A stretch of DNA of 64,000 nt from CAVVGZ01 sp963747965 (GTDB lineage: Bacteria > Chloroflexota > Anaerolineae > Anaerolineales > Anaerolineaceae). The notes below the pieces were generated by a model that saw only the letters and a list, made by a program, of their open reading frames with translations, was not told where the DNA came from and did no database searches. Both the position numbers and the translations under genes were made by a program. The stretch spans positions 62,001 through 126,000 of the forward strand of contig CAVVGZ010000007.1 in assembly GCA_963747965.1 (NCBI GenBank), given 5' to 3'. Positions within the stretch are counted from its first letter, which is position 1. Each line of letters opens with the position of its first letter. This document shows positions 1-8,903 of the stretch, piece by piece.

Positions 1-530
1 GTCTCAGTGGGGGATGGTAATATTATTTCTGGTTTACATAAAGGATTTAAAGATCTGATACAACTGGGCTGGCTGGATACCGCTCCTCGCTTGTTTGGCA
101 TCCAGGCTGAGGGTTCGGCTGCTGTTGCAAATGCATTTTTCAACCATTCGGAGATAATCAATCCTGTCTCTGCGAACACAATTGCAGACTCAATCTCGGT
201 AGATTATCCCAGGGATGGTATACGAGCCGTCCGGGCTGCGGTCCAGACGGAGGGAGGTTACCTGACAGTCTCCGATGCCGAAATCCTAAAATCAATCAAA
301 GAGCTGGGCAGATACGGCATCTTTGCTGAACCTGCCGGTGCTGCCTCTTTTGCCGGTTTAAAGAAAGCTGTCCATGCTAAAATCATAAAACCGGATGACC
401 CGGTTTTAATAATGGTGACTGGCAACGGGTTAAGGATATTAAAGCTGCTAACCAGGCAGTAGACCCAGCTCCAATTATTGAACCCAGTATGGCTGCTCTA
501 AAAGAACTGATGAATAGAGGTAATTTCTAG
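1..530 (+). CDS. thrC: Threonine synthase, C-terminal part (5' truncated, frameshifted)
   Basis: This is the C-terminal part of a fold-type II PLP enzyme that makes threonine from O-phosphohomoserine. The reading frame is open from base 1, so the gene starts outside the window. The visible segment begins VSVGDGNIISGLHKGFKDL and continues through the effector-like 'FAEPAGAASFAGL' block typical of threonine synthases. In the entry frame it stops at 462 after GNGLRILKLLTRQ. Shifting frame at about 430-435 restores the family ending DIKAANQAV and runs for 31 more codons to a stop at 528-530. The restored tail is convincing, so one base appears to be missing. I read this as one gene with a single indel, either a sequencing error or a fresh mutation. 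A glycosyltransferase follows after 20 bases. Confidence 0.85.
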
Positions 531-550
531 AAAATAGGATAAGTGGAAGA

Positions 551-1475
551 ATGAAACCAACTTTTACCATCGTTGCTCCCGTTTTCAATGAAAAAGACAA
601 TGTAAGGGAGCTTCACCAACGCATAACAGAGGTGATGGAGAGCACCGGAGAACCGTGGGAATTTGTAATTGTAGATGATGGATCAAGCGACGGTTCTACC
701 GATATGATAAAGGAGCTATCAAAAGAGGATAATCATGTGCGGCCGGTCATTTTTGCACGTAACTTTGGCCATCAAATTGCAGTCACAGCCGGATTGGATT
801 ATTCGCGGGGATGCGGTTGTTGTGGTTGATGCAGACTTACAGGATCCTCCAGAGACAATCTTGAAGCTAATCGAAAAATGGCGGGAGGGGTATCAGGTTG
901 TCTATGCTGTCCGCACCGAACGTGAAGGTGAAACATGGTTTAAAACTTTCACTGCATCCCTTTTTTACCGGATTATTTTTCGCATCACAGATGTAAAGAT
1001 CCCTATGGACACCGGGGATTTCAGGCTGATGGACCGCAAGGTTGTAAATGTGATGAACCAGATGCGGGAGAAACATCGATTCCTGCGCGGGATGGGTGCA
1101 TGGGTTGGTTTCCGGCAGATTGGCGTACCATATAAACGCGCCGCCCGTCATGCTGGTGAGACTAAATACCCGTTTCGAAAAATGTTGAAGTTAGCTATCA
1201 CTGCGATTACCGGGTTTTCATATTTCCCACTTCAGATGGCAACTTATTTTGGATTCATCTCCGCTGGAATAAGTATTCTGGCGATCCCGCTTGTGATTCT
1301 TTTACGTGTGATTGCAGGACAGGCATTTTTAGGGCAGGCAACTACATTAATAGCAGTTCTATTCCTAGGGGGAGTCCAATTAATATCGCTGGGAATTCTC
1401 GGTGAATACATTGGCAGAATTTATGATGAGGTAAAGGGAAGACCGCTGTATATCGTCAGTGATGAACCAGATTAG
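551..1475 (+). CDS. GT2-family glycosyltransferase, DPM1/GtrB-like (frameshifted)
   Basis: This is a membrane-anchored GT-A fold glycosyltransferase of the polyprenyl-phosphate sugar transferase type. The N-terminus has PVFNEKDNV and VDDGSSDGSTD, the nucleotide-binding motifs. Then come VVVDADLQDPPE, the metal-binding region, and a TGDFRLMDRKV block. Two hydrophobic segments follow near the C-terminus, ending in GEYIGRIYDEVKGRPLYIV, which is typical of the family. The first 88 codons and the rest lie in different frames. The switch is at about 796-808, just before the DAVVVVDADLQ motif, so one extra base or two missing bases are present. Corrected length is about 307 residues, normal for the family. 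The sugar and lipid cannot be told from sequence. Confidence 0.85.
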
Positions 1476-1506
1476 GGAATAACATTAACTAATTAAGGAT
1501 AAAAAA

Positions 1507-2985
1507 ATGGCAAAGATCGATTTAACTCTTTTTGAGGACCAATTAAGAAGTGCAGTAAATCGCTCAAGGGATAGGAATATCATCATTCCCACTTTTGAAC
1601 AAATGAAGAATCCAAAATTGGTTCCTGAAAAGATTCGTCAGGAATTAAACCGGATTGGTCTATGGGATATCACCGCACGCAATCTTTTCCGGATTACCTG
1701 GAAAAACCAGTCTATCCCATTCGGAGGCGGATTTGATGGTGTAAATTATATTGAATTTCCCAGGCAGCTTACCGGTGTTGATGCGCGCATTATTGCATTA
1801 GTTGGAAAATGGTTTCCAACAGGCGCACACAAAGTAGGAGCAACATTTGGATGCCTGGTCCCCAGGTTAGTTACCGGCCAATTTAATCCGGAAATCCAAA
1901 AAGCAGTATGGCCTTCAACAGGCAATTTCTGCCGCGGCGGAGCATATAATTCAACGCTGCTTGGATGCAATTCCATTGCAATTCTGCCGGAGGGGATGAG
2001 CAAAGAAAGATTTGAATGGCTTTCCAGCGTGGCAGGTGAAATCATTGCCACACCCGGGAGCGAATCCAACGTGAAGGAGATTTTTGATAAATGCTGGGAA
2101 CTGCGGGCCAGCGGTGAGAATTTGATGATCTTCAATCAATTTGAAGAGTTTGGCAACTATCTATGGCACTACGATATCACTGGTCATGCCATGCAGGAAG
2201 TATTAGAAAAAGAATTACATCCAAGAGGCCAATATCGCGGGGTTGTCTTAACTACCGGATCAGCTGGGACAATTGCCTGCGGTGATTACCTGAAACAAGT
2301 CTATCCTTACAGTAAAATAGCTGCCAGTGAGGCATTACAATGTCCAACCTTATTGGAAAATGGCTTTGGCGCTCACCGGATTGAGGGGATTGGAGATAAG
2401 CATGTTCCCTGGATTCATAATGTAAAAAATACAGATATGATTGTTGCTATTGATGACAATGCTGTGGTCAGCCTGGCACGATTATTTAATGAACCCGTTG
2501 GACAGCAATACCTGGCTAAGAAAGGTGTTCCCGCAGAATTTATCGGCCGTTTAGATTTATTAGGTTTTTCTGGGATCGCCAATATGTTATCTGCAATCAA
2601 GTTTGCCAGGTATTACGAACTTGGCGAAGAGGATATTGTTTTAACTGTCCTGACGGACTCAATGGATTTGTATCAAAGCCGGAAAATAGAGATGCGTGAG
2701 ACATCCGGAGACTACCAGGTGACAGATGCTGCTGCCCATTACGCACAATATTTGCTTGGTATGGGCACAGATTGTTTGAAAGAATTAACTTTTGAAGAAC
2801 GGCGGAGAGTCCACAACCTGAAATATTTTACCTGGGTGGAACAGCAAGGGAAAACCTATGAAGAAATTATCGACCAATGGAAAAAAGATGATTATTGGAC
2901 CGAGATCCAGAGCCAGGTACCCGAAATCGACTATTTGATTGAAGAGTTTAATAAACGGGTAGGTTTATTGGACAATACGAATTGA
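1507..2985 (+). CDS. PLP-dependent fold-type II enzyme, cysteine synthase/TrpB-like, 492 aa
   Basis: This is a pyridoxal-phosphate enzyme of the tryptophan synthase beta superfamily. The likely Schiff-base lysine is K109 in TGAHKVGAT. WPSTGNFCRGGAYNS resembles the substrate-carboxylate loop, and TTGSAGTIACGDYLK is the glycine-rich phosphate-binding loop. At 492 residues it is longer than cysteine synthase or diaminopropionate ammonia-lyase, with an added C-terminal stretch rich in charged residues. The substrate is unknown to me. An AAGGATAAA Shine-Dalgarno lies just upstream of the ATG. It is followed, on the same strand, by an unknown 187-residue protein and a hydantoinase. That pairing recalls the E. 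coli yge-hyuA region, which also combines a fold-type II PLP enzyme with a hydantoinase, but this is only an analogy. Confidence 0.8.
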   Translation: MAKIDLTLFEDQLRSAVNRSRDRNIIIPTFEQMKNPKLVPEKIRQELNRIGLWDITARNLFRITWKNQSIPFGGGFDGVNYIEFPRQLTGVDARIIALVGKWFPTGAHKVGATFGCLVPRLVTGQFNPEIQKAVWPSTGNFCRGGAYNSTLLGCNSIAILPEGMSKERFEWLSSVAGEIIATPGSESNVKEIFDKCWELRASGENLMIFNQFEEFGNYLWHYDITGHAMQEVLEKELHPRGQYRGVVLTTGSAGTIACGDYLKQVYPYSKIAASEALQCPTLLENGFGAHRIEGIGDKHVPWIHNVKNTDMIVAIDDNAVVSLARLFNEPVGQQYLAKKGVPAEFIGRLDLLGFSGIANMLSAIKFARYYELGEEDIVLTVLTDSMDLYQSRKIEMRETSGDYQVTDAAAHYAQYLLGMGTDCLKELTFEERRRVHNLKYFTWVEQQGKTYEEIIDQWKKDDYWTEIQSQVPEIDYLIEEFNKRVGLLDNTN

Positions 2986-3040
2986 AATGTGTTGATTTTT
3001 ATGGGAAAGCTTATCTGAGGACTGAAAGATTCCCAATAAA

Positions 3041-3604
3041 ATGAATGAAAATATTCCACCGGAAGCAATTATCCTCGTTTCCGTAATGCCTGCACTACGC
3101 GATTTAGAAATCGCTCGCTTGCTGGGATGGTACCGCATACCCCTTCGAACCGCTCCCAAAATTATTGACGTAGATTTTTTGGCTTTTTACCAAACAGGGG
3201 TTTTCGGAATTGAACACCGGTGGAAGATAGAATATTTTGCCGAATGCAGGGGGCATGAATTGCAGCGTCGTAAAGACTTATTCAAGGAGACACCGGATCA
3301 TCCCCGTGCCAACGAGGAATATTACAAGATTCAATTAGGTTCATTATGTGCCTTGCCAAATCCCATACCTGCTGAGGGATGGAAGAGGATCACTTTTTTT
3401 TATACTACCGGTCTGCTATTCAGTAATGCACGAAAAATTTCGGACCTGGCGCTCAACAATGAAGACCGGATGGTTGTTTGGCGGACTTTGCGAGAACGAG
3501 CCGTTACAGGAGGAAATTACCAGGTGGATACATTACCTGAACTACCTGGAGATTCCGAATTATTAATATTTCTCGGTGGATTACCGAAGAATTTTCCTCA
3601 TTAG
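3041..3604 (+). CDS. Conserved-looking protein of unknown function, 187 aa
   Basis: I do not recognise a named family. The protein has no signal peptide or membrane segment. It is rich in aromatic and basic residues (LLGWYRIPLRTAPK, FGIEHRWKIEYFAECRGHE) and ends with a hydrophobic LLIFLGGLPKNF. The blend of beta-strand-like and charged segments suggests a small soluble alpha/beta protein. It lies between the PLP enzyme (56-base gap) and the hydantoinase (122-base gap), same strand, so co-expression is plausible. Codon use matches its neighbours and the frame is long and undisturbed, which supports a real gene. The start ATG has no strong Shine-Dalgarno; a GAGGACTG lies about 17 bases upstream. 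Confidence 0.7.
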   Translation: MNENIPPEAIILVSVMPALRDLEIARLLGWYRIPLRTAPKIIDVDFLAFYQTGVFGIEHRWKIEYFAECRGHELQRRKDLFKETPDHPRANEEYYKIQLGSLCALPNPIPAEGWKRITFFYTTGLLFSNARKISDLALNNEDRMVVWRTLRERAVTGGNYQVDTLPELPGDSELLIFLGGLPKNFPH

Positions 3605-3726
3605 CGATATTTCTCCCGAGAATATAAGACCAATCTCAAAAATGGATGTGTAACTTCTGACCGAACTAATATATCCCGGGGAAAATTATTGTGATGACCA
3701 TTTTTGGATAAGGAATTGAGGCAGCC

Positions 3727-5145
3727 ATGTTTTTAATAAAAGGCGGAACGATTATTACTGCAAGGGATACGTATCCCGCAGATATCCTGGTAGATGGCGA
3801 AAAAATTGTCCGGATAGGTGTGGAATTAAATATTTCTGAGAATATTGAAGTTATTGATGCAGAGGATATGCTCATTATGCCCGGAGGTGTTGATGTTCAT
3901 ACCCATTTTGATTTGCCAATGTTCAATACCGTGTCATCCGATGACCATTATAGTGGCCATAAAGCTGCCGCTTTTGGTGGAACTACCACAGTGATTGATT
4001 TTGTCCCACTAGAATCACCCTCAATATTTACCAGTATTGATAAATGGCATGAAAAAGCAGATTCAAAGGCAGCGGTTGACTTCGGTTTCCATATGAATAT
4101 CACCCGCCTGGATGAACAGATCGTCAAAGAGATTCCGCTGCTTCCTTCTGAAGGAATTACCAGTATTAAAGTATTTACTGCATATAACAACCGCTTACGT
4201 CTGGATGACGGGAATATCTTCCGTGTTTTAAGAATTGCAGCCGAACAGCAATTATTGACAATGCTCCATGTGGAAAATGGGGATATCATAGAAATCCTGG
4301 TTGAAGAAGCGCTTTCTCAAGGCCATACCTCCCCGGAATGGCATGCCAGGACTCGACCAGCCTGGGGGGCAGTGGAGAGTTTCCTGAAGGCAGTTTCGCT
4401 GGCAGCCCTGGCAGATGCACCCATATACATTGTTCACATGAATACCCGGGGAGAGGTGGATATGTTAGAGTATGCCCAAAAACTGGGCATAAAGGTCATT
4501 GGGGAAACCTGTCCCCATTATTTACTGTTGAATGAGAATTATCTTATCAGGCCAGATGGAGCGAAATTTGTCTGTTCCCCGCCGCTTCGAACAATGATTG
4601 ACAATGAAGCCTTATGGAAAGGCCTCATGAATGAGAGTATTACCGTTATAGGAACCGATCACTGCTCTTTTTTCTTTAATGGGACACAATCCATTCCATA
4701 CGAAGGCAAATCAATTGCCATCCCCGGTAAAGAACTTGGGAAGGAAGATTTTACCAAAATACCCAATGGTTTACCCGGTGTAGGGGATCGCCTTCCGATT
4801 ATGTGGACATGTGGAGTAAATACCAGAAAAATTACACCCAATCAATTTGTCGCATTACATTCCACCAATCCAGCCAAATATTTTGGACTATACCCCTCTA
4901 AAGGTACATTGCAGGTTGGTTCAGATGCGGATATTATTATTTGGGATCCAAATAAAGAGATTTCCTATGGCAAGGATGTGGCTAAACACCGGACCGATTA
5001 CAATTTGTATGAGGGGTGGAGCCTAAAAGGATTCCCCAAAAAAGTGATTTTACGCGGGACTTTACTGGTTGATGATGGCAAGTGGTACGGACGTAAAGGA
5101 ATGGGCAGATACCTTTACAGGTCGTCATTCCAATCGAGTAGATAA
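3727..5145 (+). CDS. Dihydropyrimidinase / D-hydantoinase family amidohydrolase
   Basis: This cyclic amidohydrolase opens dihydropyrimidine or hydantoin rings. It shows the full set of metal ligands: H58 and H60 in GGVDVHTHFD, the lysine expected to be carbamylated K148 in TSIKVFTAYNN, H181 in MLHVENGD, H237 in IVHMNTRGE and D311 in GTDHCSFF. Length, 472 residues, is normal for dihydropyrimidinases. The N- and C-terminal beta-sandwich segments are present ('ADILVDGEKIVRIG', 'GSDADIIIWDP'). No carbamoyl-beta-alanine amidase or dihydropyrimidine dehydrogenase is in the window, so the pathway direction is open. The PLP enzyme and unknown protein upstream may be partners. The next gene starts 12 bases after the stop, so the membrane-complex genes could share its transcript. 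Confidence 0.88.
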   Translation: MFLIKGGTIITARDTYPADILVDGEKIVRIGVELNISENIEVIDAEDMLIMPGGVDVHTHFDLPMFNTVSSDDHYSGHKAAAFGGTTTVIDFVPLESPSIFTSIDKWHEKADSKAAVDFGFHMNITRLDEQIVKEIPLLPSEGITSIKVFTAYNNRLRLDDGNIFRVLRIAAEQQLLTMLHVENGDIIEILVEEALSQGHTSPEWHARTRPAWGAVESFLKAVSLAALADAPIYIVHMNTRGEVDMLEYAQKLGIKVIGETCPHYLLLNENYLIRPDGAKFVCSPPLRTMIDNEALWKGLMNESITVIGTDHCSFFFNGTQSIPYEGKSIAIPGKELGKEDFTKIPNGLPGVGDRLPIMWTCGVNTRKITPNQFVALHSTNPAKYFGLYPSKGTLQVGSDADIIIWDPNKEISYGKDVAKHRTDYNLYEGWSLKGFPKKVILRGTLLVDDGKWYGRKGMGRYLYRSSFQSSR

Positions 5146-5157
5146 AGAAGAAAACGG

Positions 5158-6765
5158 ATGCACATAATCGTTGCTGGAATCATCCTGTGTGTGGTTGGGA
5201 TAATTGTATATTTACTCGTTCAATTTAGACCAGAATTCCCGTACACCTGGTTAATATCTGTTGGCGCTTCCTTGATCGCCTGGCTTCTGGTTTTAATAAG
5301 CCATTGGCTTCCGTCAGATCCGGTCCGGGTAGTTGGATGGATTCCATACAGCCTATTTGGTTCAACCATTTTAATTGTAAATGATTCTGTGTCATGGCCT
5401 TATGCTTTTGGTTTGGTATCCGTTCTTCTGGCTGTCATGTTAACATTAGCAATCGACATTACGCCGAAATCTGGATCGAAAACCTGGGCTGGCAGTTTAA
5501 TCATTACCGGTATGGGTTTAGTTGTAGTATTGGCGGGCAATGCCCTTACATTGATTTTAGCCTGGGCAGCCCTGGATATTGTTGAATTTATCATCCTTAT
5601 CCGCAGTACCAACGGAACAGACATGCTCAACCGATCCGTCCTATCTTTTTCCGCCCGGATTCTGGGGATTTTTCTGGTCATCTGGTCGATGGTAATGAGT
5701 TATAAAGGGCCAGATGTCCTTACATTCAATTTTATATCACCAGAAGTGGGTGTATTCATGCTCCTAGCTGTGGGTCTGCGCCTGGGAGTTATTCCATTAC
5801 ATCTTCCTTATACGAGAGAGCTTCGTCTCCGCAGGGGATTTGGAACACTCCTGCGATTAATTTCAGCTGCCTCCAGCCTGGTAGTCCTTGCCAGGCTTCC
5901 TGAAACTGTTGTACAACCAACACTGGCGGTTTATTTGTTGATATTTACTGCTCTGGCAAGTCTCTACGGTGCATTCATGTGGGTGACTGCAAGGAATGAA
6001 TTGGATGGCAGGCCTTATTGGCTGGTGGCATTGGCCGGAATGGCAATTGGCAGCGTTGTTCGTGGTAAACCAGAGGCCAGTGTTGCCTGGGGATTAGCCC
6101 TGATTTTGGTTGGAGGCCTGGTATTCCTTTATTCTTCCAGGAGAAGGGAAACGGTCATGTTTTCTTTCCTGGCCGTAGTGGGATTATCCGGTCTGCCATT
6201 CACCCCTTCAGCAAGCGGTTGGTATGGATTGGTTGTAATTCCATTCAGCCTGTTGGACGTAATTTATATTATTGCACATGGATTTTTATTGCTTGGGATT
6301 TTAAGGTTGACATTAAATCCGGGAAATCCATTAAAAGGAATAGAGCGATGGCTGCAAATCATTTATTTGTCTGGTCTCATAATCCTAATTATTTCCCACT
6401 GGATTATTGGGATATTTGGCTGGGAGGGATCTTTTACACCAGGCACCTGGTGGGCGTCGAGCCTTTCGGTTATCATAGCAGCGATGACATATATCCTATC
6501 CCTGAGGAATTTTGGCAAGGATGGGGAAAAGGATGAAATTCCAAACCTGACGTGGATACCTTATTTATGGAATGTTTTTGGGATTCGAATTGCTGTTTTA
6601 TTCCGTTTAGATTGGTTTTATAGATTAATTTATAGAATTTTTAGAATCCTGCAGGGGGTTCTGACTGGTTTCACCGCCCTCCTTGAGGGGCAGGGTGGAA
6701 TCCTTTGGACATTCTTGTTGATGATCCTCGTCGTTACCCTGCTTCGCGAAGGAAATATTCGTTGA
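5158..6765 (+). CDS. Complex I/Hyf antiporter-like membrane subunit (divergent), 535 aa
   Basis: This is a polytopic membrane protein with about 13-14 hydrophobic segments, related to NuoL/M/N and Mrp-type subunits. The helix that normally carries the proton-path lysine reads LRLGVIPLHLPYTREL, so the lysine position is R208. The helix that normally has WE reads AWAALDIVEF, so the glutamate position is A137, although D140 and E143 are close by. It is therefore a divergent member that may not pump by the standard residues. The ATG follows a hydantoinase after 12 bases, with GAAGAAAACGG as a weak ribosome site. It overlaps the next membrane gene by 4 bases (TTGA). No NADH- or hydrogenase-type catalytic subunit is in the window. 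Confidence 0.75.
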   Translation: MHIIVAGIILCVVGIIVYLLVQFRPEFPYTWLISVGASLIAWLLVLISHWLPSDPVRVVGWIPYSLFGSTILIVNDSVSWPYAFGLVSVLLAVMLTLAIDITPKSGSKTWAGSLIITGMGLVVVLAGNALTLILAWAALDIVEFIILIRSTNGTDMLNRSVLSFSARILGIFLVIWSMVMSYKGPDVLTFNFISPEVGVFMLLAVGLRLGVIPLHLPYTRELRLRRGFGTLLRLISAASSLVVLARLPETVVQPTLAVYLLIFTALASLYGAFMWVTARNELDGRPYWLVALAGMAIGSVVRGKPEASVAWGLALILVGGLVFLYSSRRRETVMFSFLAVVGLSGLPFTPSASGWYGLVVIPFSLLDVIYIIAHGFLLLGILRLTLNPGNPLKGIERWLQIIYLSGLIILIISHWIIGIFGWEGSFTPGTWWASSLSVIIAAMTYILSLRNFGKDGEKDEIPNLTWIPYLWNVFGIRIAVLFRLDWFYRLIYRIFRILQGVLTGFTALLEGQGGILWTFLLMILVVTLLREGNIR

Positions 6766-7349
6766 GCGGAAATCTGTTATCTACAGCCTGTTTAGTCATC
6801 CTTTTGGTGACTTCTCTTATCATCCTGATATCAAAAAACTGGCGTATCACTATCCTCGCATTAGTATTCCAATATGTTGGAGTTTTCGGACTTGTGTCTC
6901 TTATCTGGCCGCTGACGTTAGCGGCTGTGAAATTAATTGTGGGTTGGATGGCATGTTCAATTTTCAGTACAGCAAGCATTTTGGAGATGCGGGAAGCTGA
7001 AACTGAGGACGAATTATCAGGAAATTTGTTTAAAATAATTTCTGCCAGTTTAATCTGGGTGTTTGTGCTAATCCTGTCTCCAGAATTGGCAAGGCTGATA
7101 AGCATTCCAATCGATATTGCCAGGGGAAGCCTGTTATTAATCGGGATTGGGTTTATCCAGATCGGTATGAACCAGGACCCGATGAAAATCATAATTGGAT
7201 TGTTGACAGTATTGGCTGGTTTTGAAATTCTGTATGCTTTTTTGGAAGCATCCATTCTAGTAACCGGTTTATTAGCATTGGTGAATCTTGGAATTGCATT
7301 TATTGGTTCTATCATTCTGACACTCCCAAATATGGAGGAATCCATTTGA
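6762..7349 (+). CDS. NuoK/HyfE-like small membrane subunit, 195 aa
   Basis: This small polytopic membrane protein has about 6 hydrophobic segments. The segment LAGFEILYAFLEAS resembles the glutamate-bearing helix of NuoK and of HyfE (hydrogenase-4 component E). I place the start at the TTG at 6762, which overlaps the TGA of the preceding gene, because GAAGGA lies at a good distance upstream; an upstream in-frame TTG at 6705 would add an implausible hydrophilic stretch. Its end overlaps the next gene by 4 bases in the same TTGA manner. Together the three genes look like the membrane arm of a Hyf/Mbh-type complex without its catalytic arm. Family assignment is by pattern and is moderate. Confidence 0.65.
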   Translation: MSGNLLSTACLVILLVTSLIILISKNWRITILALVFQYVGVFGLVSLIWPLTLAAVKLIVGWMACSIFSTASILEMREAETEDELSGNLFKIISASLIWVFVLILSPELARLISIPIDIARGSLLLIGIGFIQIGMNQDPMKIIIGLLTVLAGFEILYAFLEASILVTGLLALVNLGIAFIGSIILTLPNMEESI

Positions 7350-8737
7350 GTTCTCCCATAATTTGGATAATTTACCCGGTTATCTTCTCTTTATTTCTTT
7401 GGATATTGAGACAATATACTGTTTTTGTAAAGATTTCCGCAGTGGTTTTTTGCGGATCATTATTATTGACCGGACTCCTGCTACCGATTAATACATTTAT
7501 CAATATCGGAACATTTTCCTTTGAAATATCGGATGAGCTGCTCATTTTAGGAAGAAGATTAGTGTTGGATAACAATGACCAACAGGCAATCCTATTCTTT
7601 TACGGTCTGGCTACTTTCTGGTTTGCTGGCACCATAACAATTGAGATAAATGAGCATTTTGTTCCAATTGCTTTGTCAATTGTAGCGTTATTCATCAGCG
7701 CAATTGCAGTTGAGCCATTTTTATATGCCTCAATTTTGATCGAAATTTGCGTATTAATGATCATTCCTATAATTTTATGGGACAGAAAAACCGTGGAACA
7801 GGGTGTCCTATTATTTCTGGTTTTTCAAACCCTGGCAATGCCACTAATCTTACTTGCTGGCTGGTCTTCCGGTGGTTTTGAAGCGAATCCAACTGATCAA
7901 GCCTTACTGCAACAAACAGTAGTTTTAATAGGTTTGGGATTTGCAATTATGTTAGCCATTTTCCCATTTCATTCCTGGCTTCCGGTTTTTGTCCGTCAAA
8001 ACCATCCATATATCACCGGCTTTATCCTTACCCTACAGCCTATCCTGGTTTTATTACTGGCATTAGATTTCCTGAATGCGTTTGTTTGGCTCCGAAATTA
8101 CCCCCAACTATTTGAGGGAATCAGATGGATAGGATTAATGATTGTTGTGATTTCTGGTTTTCTGGCGGCGTTCACCCAGGATATGGGTAGAATGTTCGGC
8201 TATGCAGTTATGCTCGAGAATGGTTTTGCCATATTAGCGCTCAGTTTAGGTAACCAGATAGGTCTCAATATTCTGGTTCTGTCATTTATTCCAAGGGTAG
8301 TTGGATTATCTGTATGGGCTCTATCATTATCTGTCTTGAAATATATGCCGGAAACCGGATTTGCTCCATTAATTGGATCAATACGGAACCATCCCATAGC
8401 ATCCTTTGCATTGATTTTGGCGGGTTTATCCATCAGCGGATTACCAATATTACCGACCTATCCAATCCACCTGATGGTTTTTGAGAATATCATCAGGCTT
8501 TCGCTAAACCATGCAGTCCTGATATTTCTTGGTACAGTGGGATTTTTGGTTGGAATTCTTAGGATGATCAGATTATTGGTTGTAAGCAATCAAAAAGAAT
8601 GGCTTTTTGGGGAAAATTGGTCCCAAATTTTTTTCTTGACCGGTGGAATTGGAATGATGCTGATTTTTGGCCTATTTCCAAAACTCTATTTTCCGCTATT
8701 GCTACCCATCCTCAATGCTTTTGAGTATTTACCGTAA
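7346..8737 (+). CDS. Complex I/Hyf antiporter-like membrane subunit (divergent), 463 aa
   Basis: This second NuoM/N-like protein has about 13-14 hydrophobic helices. The characteristic helix FAIMLAIFPFHSWLPVF is clear, but the usual proton-path lysine five residues before the proline is M202. The helix usually bearing the conserved glutamate reads ILIEICVLMIIP, so E133 is kept. Thus one half of the ion-path signature is missing here, and the other half is missing in the 5158 protein. It starts with TTG overlapping the previous stop; ATGGAGG just upstream supports that start. It is translationally coupled to its neighbours, so the three products probably form one complex. A 166-base gap separates it from the next gene. 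Confidence 0.75.
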   Translation: MSSPIIWIIYPVIFSLFLWILRQYTVFVKISAVVFCGSLLLTGLLLPINTFINIGTFSFEISDELLILGRRLVLDNNDQQAILFFYGLATFWFAGTITIEINEHFVPIALSIVALFISAIAVEPFLYASILIEICVLMIIPIILWDRKTVEQGVLLFLVFQTLAMPLILLAGWSSGGFEANPTDQALLQQTVVLIGLGFAIMLAIFPFHSWLPVFVRQNHPYITGFILTLQPILVLLLALDFLNAFVWLRNYPQLFEGIRWIGLMIVVISGFLAAFTQDMGRMFGYAVMLENGFAILALSLGNQIGLNILVLSFIPRVVGLSVWALSLSVLKYMPETGFAPLIGSIRNHPIASFALILAGLSISGLPILPTYPIHLMVFENIIRLSLNHAVLIFLGTVGFLVGILRMIRLLVVSNQKEWLFGENWSQIFFLTGGIGMMLIFGLFPKLYFPLLLPILNAFEYLP

Positions 8738-8773
8738 ACCGTCTTTAGATCCGGAAAATCAATTTATACTTAT

Positions 8774-8782
8774 TGGTATAAT
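8774..8782 (+). promoter_or_regulatory. Candidate extended -10 promoter for the 8904 gene / selB
   Basis: TGGTATAAT is an extended -10 element in the gap after the membrane cluster. I see no good -35 hexamer. It would start transcription near 8789, about 115 bases before the coiled-coil gene. The rest of this gap has no other evident feature. Confidence 0.45.
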
Positions 8783-8903
8783 GCATCATCTTAGGAAAAA
8801 CCAGTGATCCAAAACACACTGGCAGGATTCCACAAAAGGAAAAATAATTCTGGACTCTGGCGGCGAATGAGTTCGTTTTATCCGCAGATTAAGAGGTAAA
8901 CCA

